DNA from: Coprococcus sp.
GTDB taxonomy: Bacteria > Bacillota > Clostridia > Lachnospirales > Lachnospiraceae
Length of the DNA stretch: 47,539 nucleotides
Assembly: GCA_016297495.1 (NCBI GenBank)
Contig: JAEDGN010000013.1
Span: 1 to 47,539, forward strand
Direction: 5' to 3'
Shown here: positions 16,954 to 25,644 of the stretch, in pieces
Numbering within the stretch: the stretch's first letter is position 1
Layout: every line of letters begins with the position of its first letter
Made by a program: the position numbers and the translations under genes
Notes under the pieces: model-generated
The model's database searches: none
What the model was told of the DNA's origin: nothing
The model's input: the letters and a program-made list of their open reading frames with translations, nothing else

Positions 16954-17310
16954 CTATATCATTTCATCTTTCTTATCAAGAATTGCAGCAACTGCAGCAC
17001 ATGCCGGACAATCACAATATTTTGCACCTGCAGCTTGAATCTCCAACGCATGCAATTTAAGATTCCCAGCCATTTCCTTGCCAAAGACCTTTTCGCCTGC
17101 TTCAGATCCTGCAAAAGCAATCAGACCCTCTATAGGTACAATATCCATTTCCAGTTCAGCTATCAGTTTTTTTGTCTCTTCCGCTTCATTGTCTGTTCCG
17201 ATTGCATCCAGCCAATTCTGCGCTGCTGCTTTTGCTTCTGCACAGCAGGATGGGGCACTGATCAATTCATTTACTTTCTGTACTACATAGTCTTTCACAT
17301 TTTCTTTCAT
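16954..17310 (-). CDS. Small conserved clostridial protein with CDCPAC motif
   Basis: A 118-residue acidic, mostly helical, soluble protein. Cysteines cluster at 22-23 (SCC) and 99-104 (CDCPAC), the latter resembling a metal or Fe-S binding turn. Similar proteins in gut Clostridia are, as far as I recall, labelled 'Hsp90' or 'chaperone' by automatic transfer, but no Hsp90 ATPase motif is visible here and I do not support that name. It is monocistronic, with its own promoter, a dyad at the predicted start of transcription, and a strong terminator. The function is unknown; a redox or metal role is speculation from the cysteines. Confidence 0.75.
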   Translation of the reverse strand: MKENVKDYVVQKVNELISAPSCCAEAKAAAQNWLDAIGTDNEAEETKKLIAELEMDIVPIEGLIAFAGSEAGEKVFGKEMAGNLKLHALEIQAAGAKYCDCPACAAVAAILDKKDEMI

Positions 17311-17331
17311 TCCAGTTATCCTTCTTTCTTT

Positions 17332-17389
17332 GATTCAGGACTCCCTCGCGAGTCTGAATCCATTATACCATCAAATTCCTATTCCGCAA
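17332..17389 (-). promoter_or_regulatory. Promoter and start-site dyad of the CDCPAC protein gene
   Basis: On the minus strand TTGCGG (17384-17389) and TATAAT (17362-17367) are 16 bp apart. An inverted repeat at 17332-17360 (GATTCAG...CTGAATC with inner ACTC/GAGT pairs) begins right after the -10, so it covers the transcription start. It could be an operator or a 5' stem-loop; it could also help terminate the upstream ABC operon. Confidence 0.6.
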
Positions 17390-17403
17390 ATCCCCCACAC
17401 ACT

Positions 17404-18123
17404 TTACATTGTCACCTGCTGCCTGCGAAGCATCAGAAAATCGGCAACACCGCAGGCTAACACAATAGCTGCTCCAAATAAGATCCAGATATTCACAGAA
17501 ACAGATTCCAAAAGCACTTCCACAGCGGTTCCGATTTTTCCAAAAACAGAATCCGGTGCATCTGACACAGCATCTGATATTCTCGGTCCTCCCAGACATA
17601 AAACCATCCAGATCGCCCACAATACCCAAAAAGCTTTCTTTCCATAACGCAGCACCAGAGTCCCGCAAAATCCACCTATAACTGTAAGTACAACAACCGC
17701 CGGAATACCTCCCCTGATAATATAGTAAAGCAAATCAATGTCATTTTCCATACCCGGATACAGCATCCTTCCCAGTGCATTCTCAATTATGCACATTATG
17801 GCCATTATAATCGCATAAACCCCATTCATCACAAAACCGGTCAGATAATAGGAAAAGAAAAATTCTTTTCTGGAGCAGCCCATGGCCACTTCCATGTTAA
17901 AATAGAACCCAATGCCTGCAGAAATCCAGATAAAACCATAAAAGGCTGCAACGATCCCTCCCAGCATTGTACCCAGGCAAAACCATTCCCCATCTGCTAC
18001 GTCAAATTTCATCATAGCAAACATGATGCTCATCCCGACGATACCCGCTGCCAGCATAATCACCGGCCCCCATATGACATCCGTTCCCTGTGCCCGCAAT
18101 TGTTTCCTGATCAGCTGTAACAT
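17404..18123 (-). CDS. ABC transporter permease, second subunit
   Basis: A 239-residue membrane protein with about six hydrophobic segments (~18-36, 50-72, 98-120, 133-153, 160-180, 205-230). It is the last gene of a GntR-ATPase-permease-permease operon and starts 12 bp after the first permease. It has no recognisable substrate motif. By its context it is an ABC-2 type membrane subunit of a YtrBC-like system. The substrate and transport direction are unknown. Confidence 0.8.
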   Translation of the reverse strand: MLQLIRKQLRAQGTDVIWGPVIMLAAGIVGMSIMFAMMKFDVADGEWFCLGTMLGGIVAAFYGFIWISAGIGFYFNMEVAMGCSRKEFFFSYYLTGFVMNGVYAIIMAIMCIIENALGRMLYPGMENDIDLLYYIIRGGIPAVVVLTVIGGFCGTLVLRYGKKAFWVLWAIWMVLCLGGPRISDAVSDAPDSVFGKIGTAVEVLLESVSVNIWILFGAAIVLACGVADFLMLRRQQVTM

Positions 18124-18135
18124 ATTTCTCCCTCC

Positions 18136-18798
18136 TTACATTCTGACTTCATATTTTCTCATTACCGCCGCAGCCACAGCTCCGGATACAATGAGCAGCA
18201 AAACACCCGTTCCCAAAACAACTGCCCTTAACCCGACAAGATCAGAAACCGTCACCATAATCACTGACAGCTTCGCCCTGCCACAGGAAAGCACGCCTAC
18301 AATTCCGCCGCCAATAATACATAAAATCAGAATAAAAAAACTGACAATGCCCCGTTTCCCCCATTTTATTCCAATGGTATTGATGAGGATGGTCACAGCT
18401 GCCACAACTAAAAGTCCACCGGCTATAAATGGAAGTAATATTTTCCCTCCTTCAGAAATATCTCCTGGTAAAAGATACCATAAGATTCCTGCAACAGCTG
18501 TCAGTACCAGAATCATCACTGTCGTACCAGTCATAAATCCTCCGATTACAGACTTTCGGGTAACACTCATGGACAGCAGCAGAGAAAAATAAAGCTGAAA
18601 ATATGAACAGATTTCCATTATAATGACAAATGCACCTACAATGAATATATAATATGGCATCACCGCCACATCAGAAAGGCGATTGCTCCCTGCACCTGCA
18701 TAAATCATCCAGAGCACAGCAGCAGTTACAAGTGTTATGCCCAGATACCCCAGAACTTCCCTGCCCCAGAATCTGATATTTGCTTTTAACATACCCAA
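18136..18798 (-). CDS. ABC transporter permease, first subunit
   Basis: A 220-residue membrane protein with about six TM segments. The frame is open to 18828, but AGGAGG lies 6 nt before a TTG at 18798, which is the preferred start; it lies one base after the ATPase stop, so the two are coupled. An ATG two codons later (18792) is the alternative. Charged loops are few, and a Gly/Val-rich segment is centred near 160. It pairs with the downstream permease and the upstream ATPase. Confidence 0.78.
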   Translation of the reverse strand: MGMLKANIRFWGREVLGYLGITLVTAAVLWMIYAGAGSNRLSDVAVMPYYIFIVGAFVIIMEICSYFQLYFSLLLSMSVTRKSVIGGFMTGTTVMILVLTAVAGILWYLLPGDISEGGKILLPFIAGGLLVVAAVTILINTIGIKWGKRGIVSFFILILCIIGGGIVGVLSCGRAKLSVIMVTVSDLVGLRAVVLGTGVLLLIVSGAVAAAVMRKYEVRM

Positions 18799-18799
18799 T

Positions 18800-19675
18800 C
18801 TAAGCCTCCTCTCCGCAGAGAGCCACAAACACCTTCTGAAGGCTGAGCTTCTGAAGACTGATATCGTACCCCTCCGGAATACACTGTCCCGGCTCCAGAA
18901 TCACCGTCACTCCCTTGCTGCGTCCCAGTGTCTCCACATGGTGAACCTTCAGCCCCTCTGTGGCCTTGTCCACCTCATCCATATGGCCGCTTATATGAAC
19001 AGATCGGTCAAGCAGCTCCTGGGTCTTCTCCTTCAGAAGGATCCGTCCTTTGTCCACAATAATCACTTCCTCAAACACATCGGCTGCTTCCTCGATGATA
19101 TGGGTGGACACCACAAAAGTCCTTCCCGTCTCCATATATTCATCAATCAGTATCCTGTAAAACTGCTCCCTGGCCACCACATCAAGACCAGCCACCGGCT
19201 CATCCAGAAATGTGAACTCCGCCTTGCTTGCCAGCGCCACAATGATTGTCACCATAGAAAGCATACCCTTTGATAATTTACTGATTTTCTTTTTAACATC
19301 CAGCTGGAAATCCTTCACCAGCTTCTCTTCCATCTCTTTGTCCCAATAAGGAAAAAATGTAGATGCAATTCTCAGATATTCCTTCACCTTCATGGCATTG
19401 CCATAGGTACTGCCTACCAGCTGATTCAGTTCTCTGGAAAAACAGATCTTACCGAGCACCTCCTGATTCTCCCATACCGGCTGCCCGTCGATGACAACAT
19501 TCCCCTCTGTTGCCGGATTCTGAGCACTTAATATGGACAGCAATGTTGTCTTGCCGGCTCCATTGCGCCCGATCAATCCATAGATCTTCCCGGATTCAAG
19601 CTCCAGATCAACATTCTGAAGTACTTCTTTATCACCATACTTTTTTACAATTCCCGTTCCTGTCAGCTTACTCAT
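18800..19675 (-). CDS. ABC transporter ATP-binding protein (YtrB-like)
   Basis: Nucleotide-binding subunit of the operon, 291 residues from the ATG at 19675. Walker A GRNGAGKTT is at 36-44. The signature is LSKGM instead of LSGGQ, as often seen in YtrB-type and bacitracin-type exporters. Walker B is FTFLDEPVAGLD and the H-loop is in VVSTHIIEEAADVF. The ATG overlaps the GntR stop by 8 bp and has GGGGGAG 6 nt upstream. The C-terminal ~80 residues form an extra domain common in this group. Confidence 0.93.
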   Translation of the reverse strand: MSKLTGTGIVKKYGDKEVLQNVDLELESGKIYGLIGRNGAGKTTLLSILSAQNPATEGNVVIDGQPVWENQEVLGKICFSRELNQLVGSTYGNAMKVKEYLRIASTFFPYWDKEMEEKLVKDFQLDVKKKISKLSKGMLSMVTIIVALASKAEFTFLDEPVAGLDVVAREQFYRILIDEYMETGRTFVVSTHIIEEAADVFEEVIIVDKGRILLKEKTQELLDRSVHISGHMDEVDKATEGLKVHHVETLGRSKGVTVILEPGQCIPEGYDISLQKLSLQKVFVALCGEEA

Positions 19676-20051
19676 CCTGCACTCCCCCGTCTTTTGATTC
19701 ATTAATCATATCTATCAGTTCTTTTTTGCTGATTCCGATGCTCACTGCCTCTGCAATGAGCTTCTTTACATAATTATCATAAAATTCTTCCCGACGCTTT
19801 TTCATAATCCTCTCCTTCGCCCCTCCGGCAACAAACATCCCGATCCCCCGCTTTTTATACAGGATATCCTCATCCACCAGAAGGTTGACACCCTTGGCCG
19901 CCGTAGCCGGATTAATGGCATATAATCTCGCCAGCTCATTGGTACTCGGCACCCGTTCCTCCTCGAGAAGAACATCCCTGAGAATATCATTCTCAATCAT
20001 CTCTTTGATCTGGATATAAATTGATTTCTCCTGATTCAAAATCTCATTCAC
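19668..20051 (-). CDS. GntR-family regulator (YtrA subfamily)
   Basis: A 127-residue repressor-type protein: winged helix at about 10-78 (SIYIQIKEMIENDILRD, then VPSTNELARLYAINPATAAK) followed by a short dimerisation helix region, the YtrA subfamily size, with no large effector domain. It is the first gene of an operon with ATPase and two permeases. Such regulators repress their own ABC operon and respond to cell-envelope antibiotics in Bacillus; that role is inferred here. A dyad lies on the operon promoter. Confidence 0.92.
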   Translation of the reverse strand: MNEILNQEKSIYIQIKEMIENDILRDVLLEEERVPSTNELARLYAINPATAAKGVNLLVDEDILYKKRGIGMFVAGGAKERIMKKRREEFYDNYVKKLIAEAVSIGISKKELIDMINESKDGGVQDE

Positions 20052-20102
20052 AAACGATCACTTCCTCATCCTTCCTTGTATTAATATCGTTTTTACCCTC
20101 TT

Positions 20103-20159
20103 GTTAATTGGTTCATTACTTATGTAATTAACCATATCACCAACGAGGCTATTTGTCAA
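20103..20159 (-). promoter_or_regulatory. Promoter and operator of the GntR-ABC operon
   Basis: On the minus strand TTGACA (20154-20159) and TATGGT (20131-20136) are 17 bp apart. A dyad GTTAATT...AATTAAC (20103-20109 and 20126-20132, 16-bp spacer) begins in the -10 and covers the start of transcription, where a YtrA-type repressor would bind. Confidence 0.7.
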
Positions 20160-20179
20160 TACCACCATTTGCATTTCTG

Positions 20180-20245
20180 TTAAATAAAAATAACCGAAAA
20201 CTGACAGAACAGAAGACGTTCTCTCTGTTCTGTCAGTTTTCGGTT
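20180..20245 (-). terminator. Strong terminator of metY
   Basis: Perfect 21-bp stem (20192-20212 with 20225-20245), 12-nt loop, followed on the minus strand by a T-rich tract, 35 bp after the metY stop. A 73-codon open frame across it is not a gene. Confidence 0.92.
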
Positions 20246-20279
20246 CCAAAAAATCCTTAAAATTTCCTTCCTCTATCAA

Positions 20280-21569
20280 TTATTCAATAGCTGCCAATGC
20301 CTGAGCCAGATCGGCGATCAGATCCTCCTTGTCCTCAAGACCGCAGGACATTCTCACCAGACCTGCCGGTACACCTGCTGCAGCCAGCTGCTCATCCGTC
20401 ATCTGGCGATGGGTGGATGTGGCCGGATTCAGACAGCATGTTCTGGCATCGGCCACATGAGTCTCAATGGCCGCCAGCTTCAGATGCTTCATAAATGTCT
20501 CTGCAGCCTTACGTCCGCCCTTCAATTCAAAGGATACAACACCGCAGCCGCCGTTTGGCATGTATTTCTTTGCAACTTCATAATATTTATCTCCAGGAAG
20601 CCCGGAGTAATTGACATAGGCTACCTGCGGATGGTTCTGCAGGAACTCAGCCACGGCCTGCCCATTCTTCACATGGCGCGGCATACGCACATGGAGAGAT
20701 TCCAGTCCAAGATTCAGCAAAAAGGCATTCTGCGGAGACTGGATACAGCCGAAATCACGCATCAGCTGAGAGGTACATTTTGTGATAAAAGCACCTTCCT
20801 TGCCAAACTTTTCAGCATATGTAACACCGTGATAGGATTCATCCGGTGTACAAAGTCCCGGGAACTTGTCCGCATGAGCCATCCAGTCAAAATTACCGGA
20901 ATCGACAATGGCACCGCCCACAGCTGCTCCATGGCCATCCATATACTTTGTTGTGGAATGGGTAACGATATCAGCTCCCCACTCAATCGGACGGCAATTC
21001 ACAGGTGTCGGGAATGTATTATCAACCACCAGAGGTACGCCATGAGCATGGGCTGCTTTTGCAAACTTTTCAATATCCAGCACAGTCAGAGCCGGATTGG
21101 CAATGGTCTCACCGAATACAACCTTTGTATTCTCCTGAAATGCGGCATTCAGCTCATCTTCCGTGCAGTCCGGTGAAACAAAGGTCACCTGGATTCCCAT
21201 CTTGGCCATTGTCACAGAGATCAGATTGAATGTACCGCCATAAATAGATGAGGACGCAACAATATGATCGCCGCATTCACAAATATTGAACAATGCGAAG
21301 AAATTGGCAGCCTGACCCGATGATGTCAGCATAGCCGCTGTACCTCCTTCCAGATCAGCAATCTTGGCAGCCACATGATCATTGGTCGGATTCTGCAGAC
21401 GGGTATAAAAATAACCGGATGCCTCCAAATCAAATAACTTGCCCATATCTTCACTGGTTGCATATCTAAATGTCGTAGACTGGATAATCGGAATCTGTCT
21501 TGGTTCACCATTACCCGGTGTGTATCCGGACTGGACACATTTTGTATTCATTTTGTAATCACTCATCAT
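20280..21569 (-). CDS. metY: O-acetylhomoserine sulfhydrylase (MetY-type)
   Basis: PLP enzyme of the Cys/Met metabolism family that makes homocysteine from O-acetylhomoserine and sulfide. The 429 residues fit the family. Key features: the N-terminal TKCVQSGYTPGNGEPRQIPI, Tyr/Arg of the phosphate site near 54-57 (YFYTRLQNPT), SSGQAAN (83-89), DNTFPTP (183-189) and the PLP lysine Lys208 in HSTTKYMDGHG. The length and C-terminus favour MetY over the ~380-residue MetB/MetC type. GAGAGGT precedes the ATG. It has its own promoter, a palindrome at the start of transcription, and a strong terminator. Confidence 0.95.
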   Translation of the reverse strand: MMSDYKMNTKCVQSGYTPGNGEPRQIPIIQSTTFRYATSEDMGKLFDLEASGYFYTRLQNPTNDHVAAKIADLEGGTAAMLTSSGQAANFFALFNICECGDHIVASSSIYGGTFNLISVTMAKMGIQVTFVSPDCTEDELNAAFQENTKVVFGETIANPALTVLDIEKFAKAAHAHGVPLVVDNTFPTPVNCRPIEWGADIVTHSTTKYMDGHGAAVGGAIVDSGNFDWMAHADKFPGLCTPDESYHGVTYAEKFGKEGAFITKCTSQLMRDFGCIQSPQNAFLLNLGLESLHVRMPRHVKNGQAVAEFLQNHPQVAYVNYSGLPGDKYYEVAKKYMPNGGCGVVSFELKGGRKAAETFMKHLKLAAIETHVADARTCCLNPATSTHRQMTDEQLAAAGVPAGLVRMSCGLEDKEDLIADLAQALAAIE

Positions 21570-21608
21570 ACTTTACCTCTCATATGTAAATTCATTCTGC
21601 GCATCAGC

Positions 21609-21661
21609 ACAGTTTTAAACTGTTATTTAATCACTATACCACTTTCACCGCCGATACACAA
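21609..21661 (-). promoter_or_regulatory. metY promoter with perfect palindrome
   Basis: On the minus strand TTGTGT (21656-21661) and TATAGT (21633-21638) are 17 bp apart. A perfect 15-bp palindrome ACAGTTTTAAACTGT (21609-21623) begins about 10 bp after the -10 and is a candidate repressor site or 5' stem. Confidence 0.6.
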
Positions 21662-21696
21662 TATTTCATTCACAAAAATCTTTCATCCCATCCGCC

Positions 21697-22380
21697 TTAC
21701 AAAATATCCTGTATCTGTCCAAGAGATGTCACAATATAGTCCGCTTTTGGGAAATCAGGCACGGCAATGCCATCATGATTATACCAGCATGTTTTCATGC
21801 CATACTCTATACCACCTGCTATATCCGCCGTCATAGAATCTCCAATCATGATTGCTTCCTCCGGCTGAACAGTTTTTAACTGAAAAAAACAGTAATCAAA
21901 AAACCTGCGTCCCGGCTTCGGATGGCCTATTTTCTCCGATATAAAAAGATGCTGTATGTATGGCAGCATTCCTGCCTGCTTCAGACGGTGAAGCTGCTGC
22001 TCATAGGGCGCGTTGCTGGCAATACAGACCGTATATTTTTCTGACAGATAGCTTAACAGTTCCATAGCCCCATCCACCGGCTCATGGGCATCCCTTAGAT
22101 ATTTTAGAAATATCCCCTCAAAAGCAGCACCATCGGCATCAATCCCACATCTGTCAAAAATCATCTGCCATCGGATCCGATACAGTTCATCCTTCGTGAG
22201 TGTTCCTTCTTCTATTTCATGCCACAGCTTCTGATTAATCGTCTGGAAAGTGGCATACAGCTGTTCATAACAGGGAAGTCCCCATTCTGTCATGGCTTTT
22301 TTCATGGACCAGGCCGCACACCGGTTAAAATCCAGCAAAGTATTATCCACATCCAGCAGTACCGTTGTTATCATTGACAT
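21697..22380 (-). CDS. yjjG: YjjG-type noncanonical pyrimidine nucleotidase (HAD family)
   Basis: HAD-superfamily phosphatase of 227 residues. Motif I is DVDNTLLDF (Asp10, Asp12), motif II is in CIASNAPYEQQ, motif III Lys in ISEKIGHPKPGRRFF, and motif IV is MIGDSMTADIAGG. The cap is the C1 helical type seen in YjjG. YjjG removes noncanonical pyrimidine nucleotides such as 5-halo-dUMP; substrate here is inferred from similarity. It begins 9 bp after the HerA-like gene stop, on the same strand. Confidence 0.88.
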   Translation of the reverse strand: MSMITTVLLDVDNTLLDFNRCAAWSMKKAMTEWGLPCYEQLYATFQTINQKLWHEIEEGTLTKDELYRIRWQMIFDRCGIDADGAAFEGIFLKYLRDAHEPVDGAMELLSYLSEKYTVCIASNAPYEQQLHRLKQAGMLPYIQHLFISEKIGHPKPGRRFFDYCFFQLKTVQPEEAIMIGDSMTADIAGGIEYGMKTCWYNHDGIAVPDFPKADYIVTSLGQIQDIL

Positions 22381-22389
22381 CTATTTTTC

Positions 22390-24054
22390 CTACATCTTCA
22401 AAAATGTTCCAAGGATACTTCTTCCGAGTGAAGCACCCAGATTGCCGCCCAGTTTCTTGCCAAAATTTCCGCCAACAGACTTGCCTATGGAATTGCCTAT
22501 CTCTCTCCCAATCGTACCGGCAGCCGTATTGGCCACGCTCTTCATACCGGATTTCACTGCTTTCTCTTTCTTTTCCTGTTCCCGTGCAGCTTTCTTCGCC
22601 CTTTCAGCTTCTTCTTTCTCTAATCTTCTGGCCTCTGCCGCAGCTGCTCTTTCTTTTTCCTTCGCCTCTGCCGCAGCCTGCTTTGCTGCCTGCTTTTCCG
22701 CCTCTTTTGCCTTTTTAGCTTCCTCCGCAGCCTTTGCCGCTGCTTCGGCATCCCGGGCATTTTGCTGCTTCAATCTCTGGAAAAACTCATAGGCCGAATC
22801 CCTGTCCTCCATAGTCTGATATTTCAGATAAAGATTATTCCTGACCGCCTCCTGTTTTCTGATATCATCATCAACAGCCTCCATCATGCTCTGAGGCGGC
22901 AGGATCCGGCACCGCTTTACAATACTGGGGATTCCATCTTCATCAAGCACTGATACTAGGGCTTCTCCCGTACCAAGTGCTGTCAGCACATCCTTTGTAT
23001 TGAAATCAGGATTCGGCCTGAAGGATGCAGCCGCTGCCTTCACAGCCTTCTCATCGGACGGCGTATAGGCCCTCAGGGCATGCTGAATCTTGTTGCCCAG
23101 CTGTCCCAGCACTTCATCAGGAATATCTTTCGGACTCTGGGTAATAAAATAAATACCCACACCCTTTGAACGGATCAGCTTCACCACCTGCTCAATCTTA
23201 GCCCGAAGTGCCTTTGATATATCCTTGAAAAGCAAATGAGCTTCATCAAAAAAGAAGACCATCCTTGGCTTATCCATGTCTCCGACCTCAGGCAGTGTTT
23301 CAAAAAGTTCAGAGAGCATCCATAACAGAAAAGTAGCATACATGGTGGAATTCTGCATCAACTCACGACAATCCAGAATATTAATGGCACCTTTTCCATC
23401 CATACCGTTCATGAACCAGTCTGCAATATTCAATCCCGGCTCGCCGAAGAACTTTTCTCCGCCCTGGGCCTCCAGTGCCGTCACCCCTCTTAGGATGGCA
23501 CCAATACTCTGCCTGGCAATATTTCCGTATTCTTCTGCATATTCTTTATTATGTTCACTGACATGCTGCAGCATAGCCTTTAAATCTTTCGTATCAATCA
23601 ATAAAAGCTGCTGTTCATCGGCAATACGAAACACAATCGTCAGAATATCTGTCTGCGTATCATTCAGATCCATCAGCCGAGCCAGAAGCAGCGGCCCCAT
23701 CTCTGATATGGTTGTTCTGAGGGGAATACCGGTCTTTCCGTAAATATCCCAGAAAACCGCCGGATAGGACTGATATCCAAAGCCACAGTCTGCCAGCCCA
23801 AACTGACGGATCCTTTCCTGCATATTTTCTGTGTCCATGCCAGGCCGGCACATACCCGACAGATCCCCCTTCACATCAGCCAGAAAAACAGGCACACCCG
23901 CATCACTGAAAGACTCTGCCAGCACCTTCAGTGTAACGGTCTTGCCGGTACCCGTTGCCCCTGCAATCAAACCATGACGGTTCGCCATCTTTGGATGGAT
24001 ACATACCTTCTCACCATCTGCATCCCCGATCCAGATTTTCTCATTATAATACAT
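22390..24054 (-). CDS. HerA-like ATPase (DUF853/YjgR family)
   Basis: P-loop ATPase of 554 residues related to HerA/FtsK translocases. Walker A GATGTGKT is at 32-39 and Walker B MVFFFDEAH at ~265-273, followed by the conserved SKGVGIYFITQSPKDIP segment (~294-311). After the ~420-residue ATPase core comes an Ala/Lys/Glu-rich coiled coil (~425-500) and a Gly-rich C-terminal tail (~505-550, repeated G-x3-G steps) that could insert in or lie on a membrane. The cellular role of the family is not known. It lies between M32 carboxypeptidase and YjjG genes. Confidence 0.88.
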   Translation of the reverse strand: MYYNEKIWIGDADGEKVCIHPKMANRHGLIAGATGTGKTVTLKVLAESFSDAGVPVFLADVKGDLSGMCRPGMDTENMQERIRQFGLADCGFGYQSYPAVFWDIYGKTGIPLRTTISEMGPLLLARLMDLNDTQTDILTIVFRIADEQQLLLIDTKDLKAMLQHVSEHNKEYAEEYGNIARQSIGAILRGVTALEAQGGEKFFGEPGLNIADWFMNGMDGKGAINILDCRELMQNSTMYATFLLWMLSELFETLPEVGDMDKPRMVFFFDEAHLLFKDISKALRAKIEQVVKLIRSKGVGIYFITQSPKDIPDEVLGQLGNKIQHALRAYTPSDEKAVKAAAASFRPNPDFNTKDVLTALGTGEALVSVLDEDGIPSIVKRCRILPPQSMMEAVDDDIRKQEAVRNNLYLKYQTMEDRDSAYEFFQRLKQQNARDAEAAAKAAEEAKKAKEAEKQAAKQAAAEAKEKERAAAAEARRLEKEEAERAKKAAREQEKKEKAVKSGMKSVANTAAGTIGREIGNSIGKSVGGNFGKKLGGNLGASLGRSILGTFLKM

Positions 24055-24098
24055 AGATACCCCCCTGTTCTTTCTTCAATTGTATTTCCTGCTTTTAT

Positions 24099-25595
24099 TT
24101 ATAAATGATACAGTTCTGTATATTTCTTTGTCAGATAATCCGTATAAACTGTCGGATCAAATTGACCACAGGCATTTTTCACAATTTCAGCCGGTGTCAT
24201 GAGACTGCCATACTGATGAACCTTGTCCCCAAGCCATGCGGATACCCCTGTCAGATCTCCTTTACCAACGGCTGTCCACACATCCATCTCTTTTTCCATA
24301 TTCTGAAGCATCTGGGCGCCATAGGCACTTCCCAGGGCATAGGACGGAAAATAGCCAAAAGATCCGCCGGACCAGTGGGAATCCTGCAAACATCCTCTCC
24401 GGTCATCAGGCACATCCACACCCAGATACTCCTTATATAATCTGTTCCATACCTGTGGAATATCCTTTACCGCCAGTGTTTTGTCGATGAGCTGTTTCTC
24501 AATTTCATAGCGTATCATAACGTGAAGGGAATAGGTCATCTCATCGGCCTCTGTCCGGATCAATGACGGTTCCACTTTATTCACGGCACGATACATCTGC
24601 TCCGCCGTCACATCTTTAAGCTGTTCAGGGAAAAATTCCTGCATCTTCGGGAAAATAGCTTCAATAAAAGGACGGGAACGGCCTATAATATTCTCATAAA
24701 ATCTGGACTGGCTTTCATGCACACCCATGGAAACTCCGCCGGTCAGACAGGTATACTGCAGATCATCACGAATCCCCAGCTCATATTTGGCATGACCACC
24801 CTCATGAATCACTGAATACATGGAATCAGCCAGACTGTCCTCTTTATAATTCGTTGTGATGCGCACGTCTTTATTGTTAAATTCCAGCGTAAACGGATGC
24901 TCCGTCTCACCAATACCGCAGTGGCCTCTATCCAACTGAAGAATCTCCATCAAATAATCAGAGAATTTCCGCTGTGCCTCCACCGGATAATGCCGGTGCA
25001 GAAAACTGTCGTCGATCTGCGGCTTTTCTCCAATGGCTTTGATCAGAGGCACCAGACGCTCACGGACTGTTCCGAAGAATTCATCAAGAAATGCCATATC
25101 CGCACCACGCTCATACTCATCCAGCAGTGCATCATAAGGTGCTTTCGTGCTGTCATAATAGCCTGCAAACTTTATATTAAAATTCACCAGCTTCTCCAGT
25201 ACCGGTGCAAATAATGCAAAATCACTGGTCTCCTTGGCTTTATGCCATACATCACTGGCCTCATTGGTCAGTATAGCATATTCCATATATTCATCAGCCG
25301 GAATACGGGACATCCGCTCATAGCTGCGCTGCAGTTCCTCAACCTGACGCTGTTCCACATGGGAAAGCTCACTTTTATGTTCCGAAAGAAATGAAAGCAG
25401 TTCACCCACCTCCGGTGATGTCATCAGCTTCTGACTCTCACCGGCAAGAATACCAAGGGCTACACCTCTTCCTTCTGCTGTATCCTTCGGTGCCACCGTC
25501 ACACTGTCAAGATACAATGCTGAAGATGCCGAATTATAGGCATACATTTTTTTCTGCAGCAGACTCAGCTGCTCCAAAGCATAATTTAGTTCCAT
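24099..25595 (-). CDS. M32-family metallocarboxypeptidase
   Basis: Cytosolic zinc carboxypeptidase of the Taq family (M32), 498 residues. The zinc motif HEGGH is at 264-268 (His264, Glu265, His268), with the M32-specific HESQSR at 293-298 and the DVRITTNY region at 243-250. It removes C-terminal residues from peptides, with broad specificity. It is translated after AGGAGG and lies in a same-strand run with MBL, Nudix and esterase genes, without visible metabolic linkage. Confidence 0.95.
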   Translation of the reverse strand: MELNYALEQLSLLQKKMYAYNSASSALYLDSVTVAPKDTAEGRGVALGILAGESQKLMTSPEVGELLSFLSEHKSELSHVEQRQVEELQRSYERMSRIPADEYMEYAILTNEASDVWHKAKETSDFALFAPVLEKLVNFNIKFAGYYDSTKAPYDALLDEYERGADMAFLDEFFGTVRERLVPLIKAIGEKPQIDDSFLHRHYPVEAQRKFSDYLMEILQLDRGHCGIGETEHPFTLEFNNKDVRITTNYKEDSLADSMYSVIHEGGHAKYELGIRDDLQYTCLTGGVSMGVHESQSRFYENIIGRSRPFIEAIFPKMQEFFPEQLKDVTAEQMYRAVNKVEPSLIRTEADEMTYSLHVMIRYEIEKQLIDKTLAVKDIPQVWNRLYKEYLGVDVPDDRRGCLQDSHWSGGSFGYFPSYALGSAYGAQMLQNMEKEMDVWTAVGKGDLTGVSAWLGDKVHQYGSLMTPAEIVKNACGQFDPTVYTDYLTKKYTELYHL

Positions 25596-25644
25596 TTACT
25601 TAATCCTCCTGTCACTATTCCTGATCAATACTTTCTTATACTGC

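Noticed and set aside
20058..20279. 73-codon minus-strand open frame after metY
   Set aside because: It runs through the 21-bp metY terminator hairpin and the GntR promoter, has no ribosome site and resembles no family.
22292..22792. Plus-strand Ala/Ser/Phe-rich open frame opposite the HerA-like tail
   Set aside because: It is produced by the low-complexity Ala/Lys coiled coil on the other strand.
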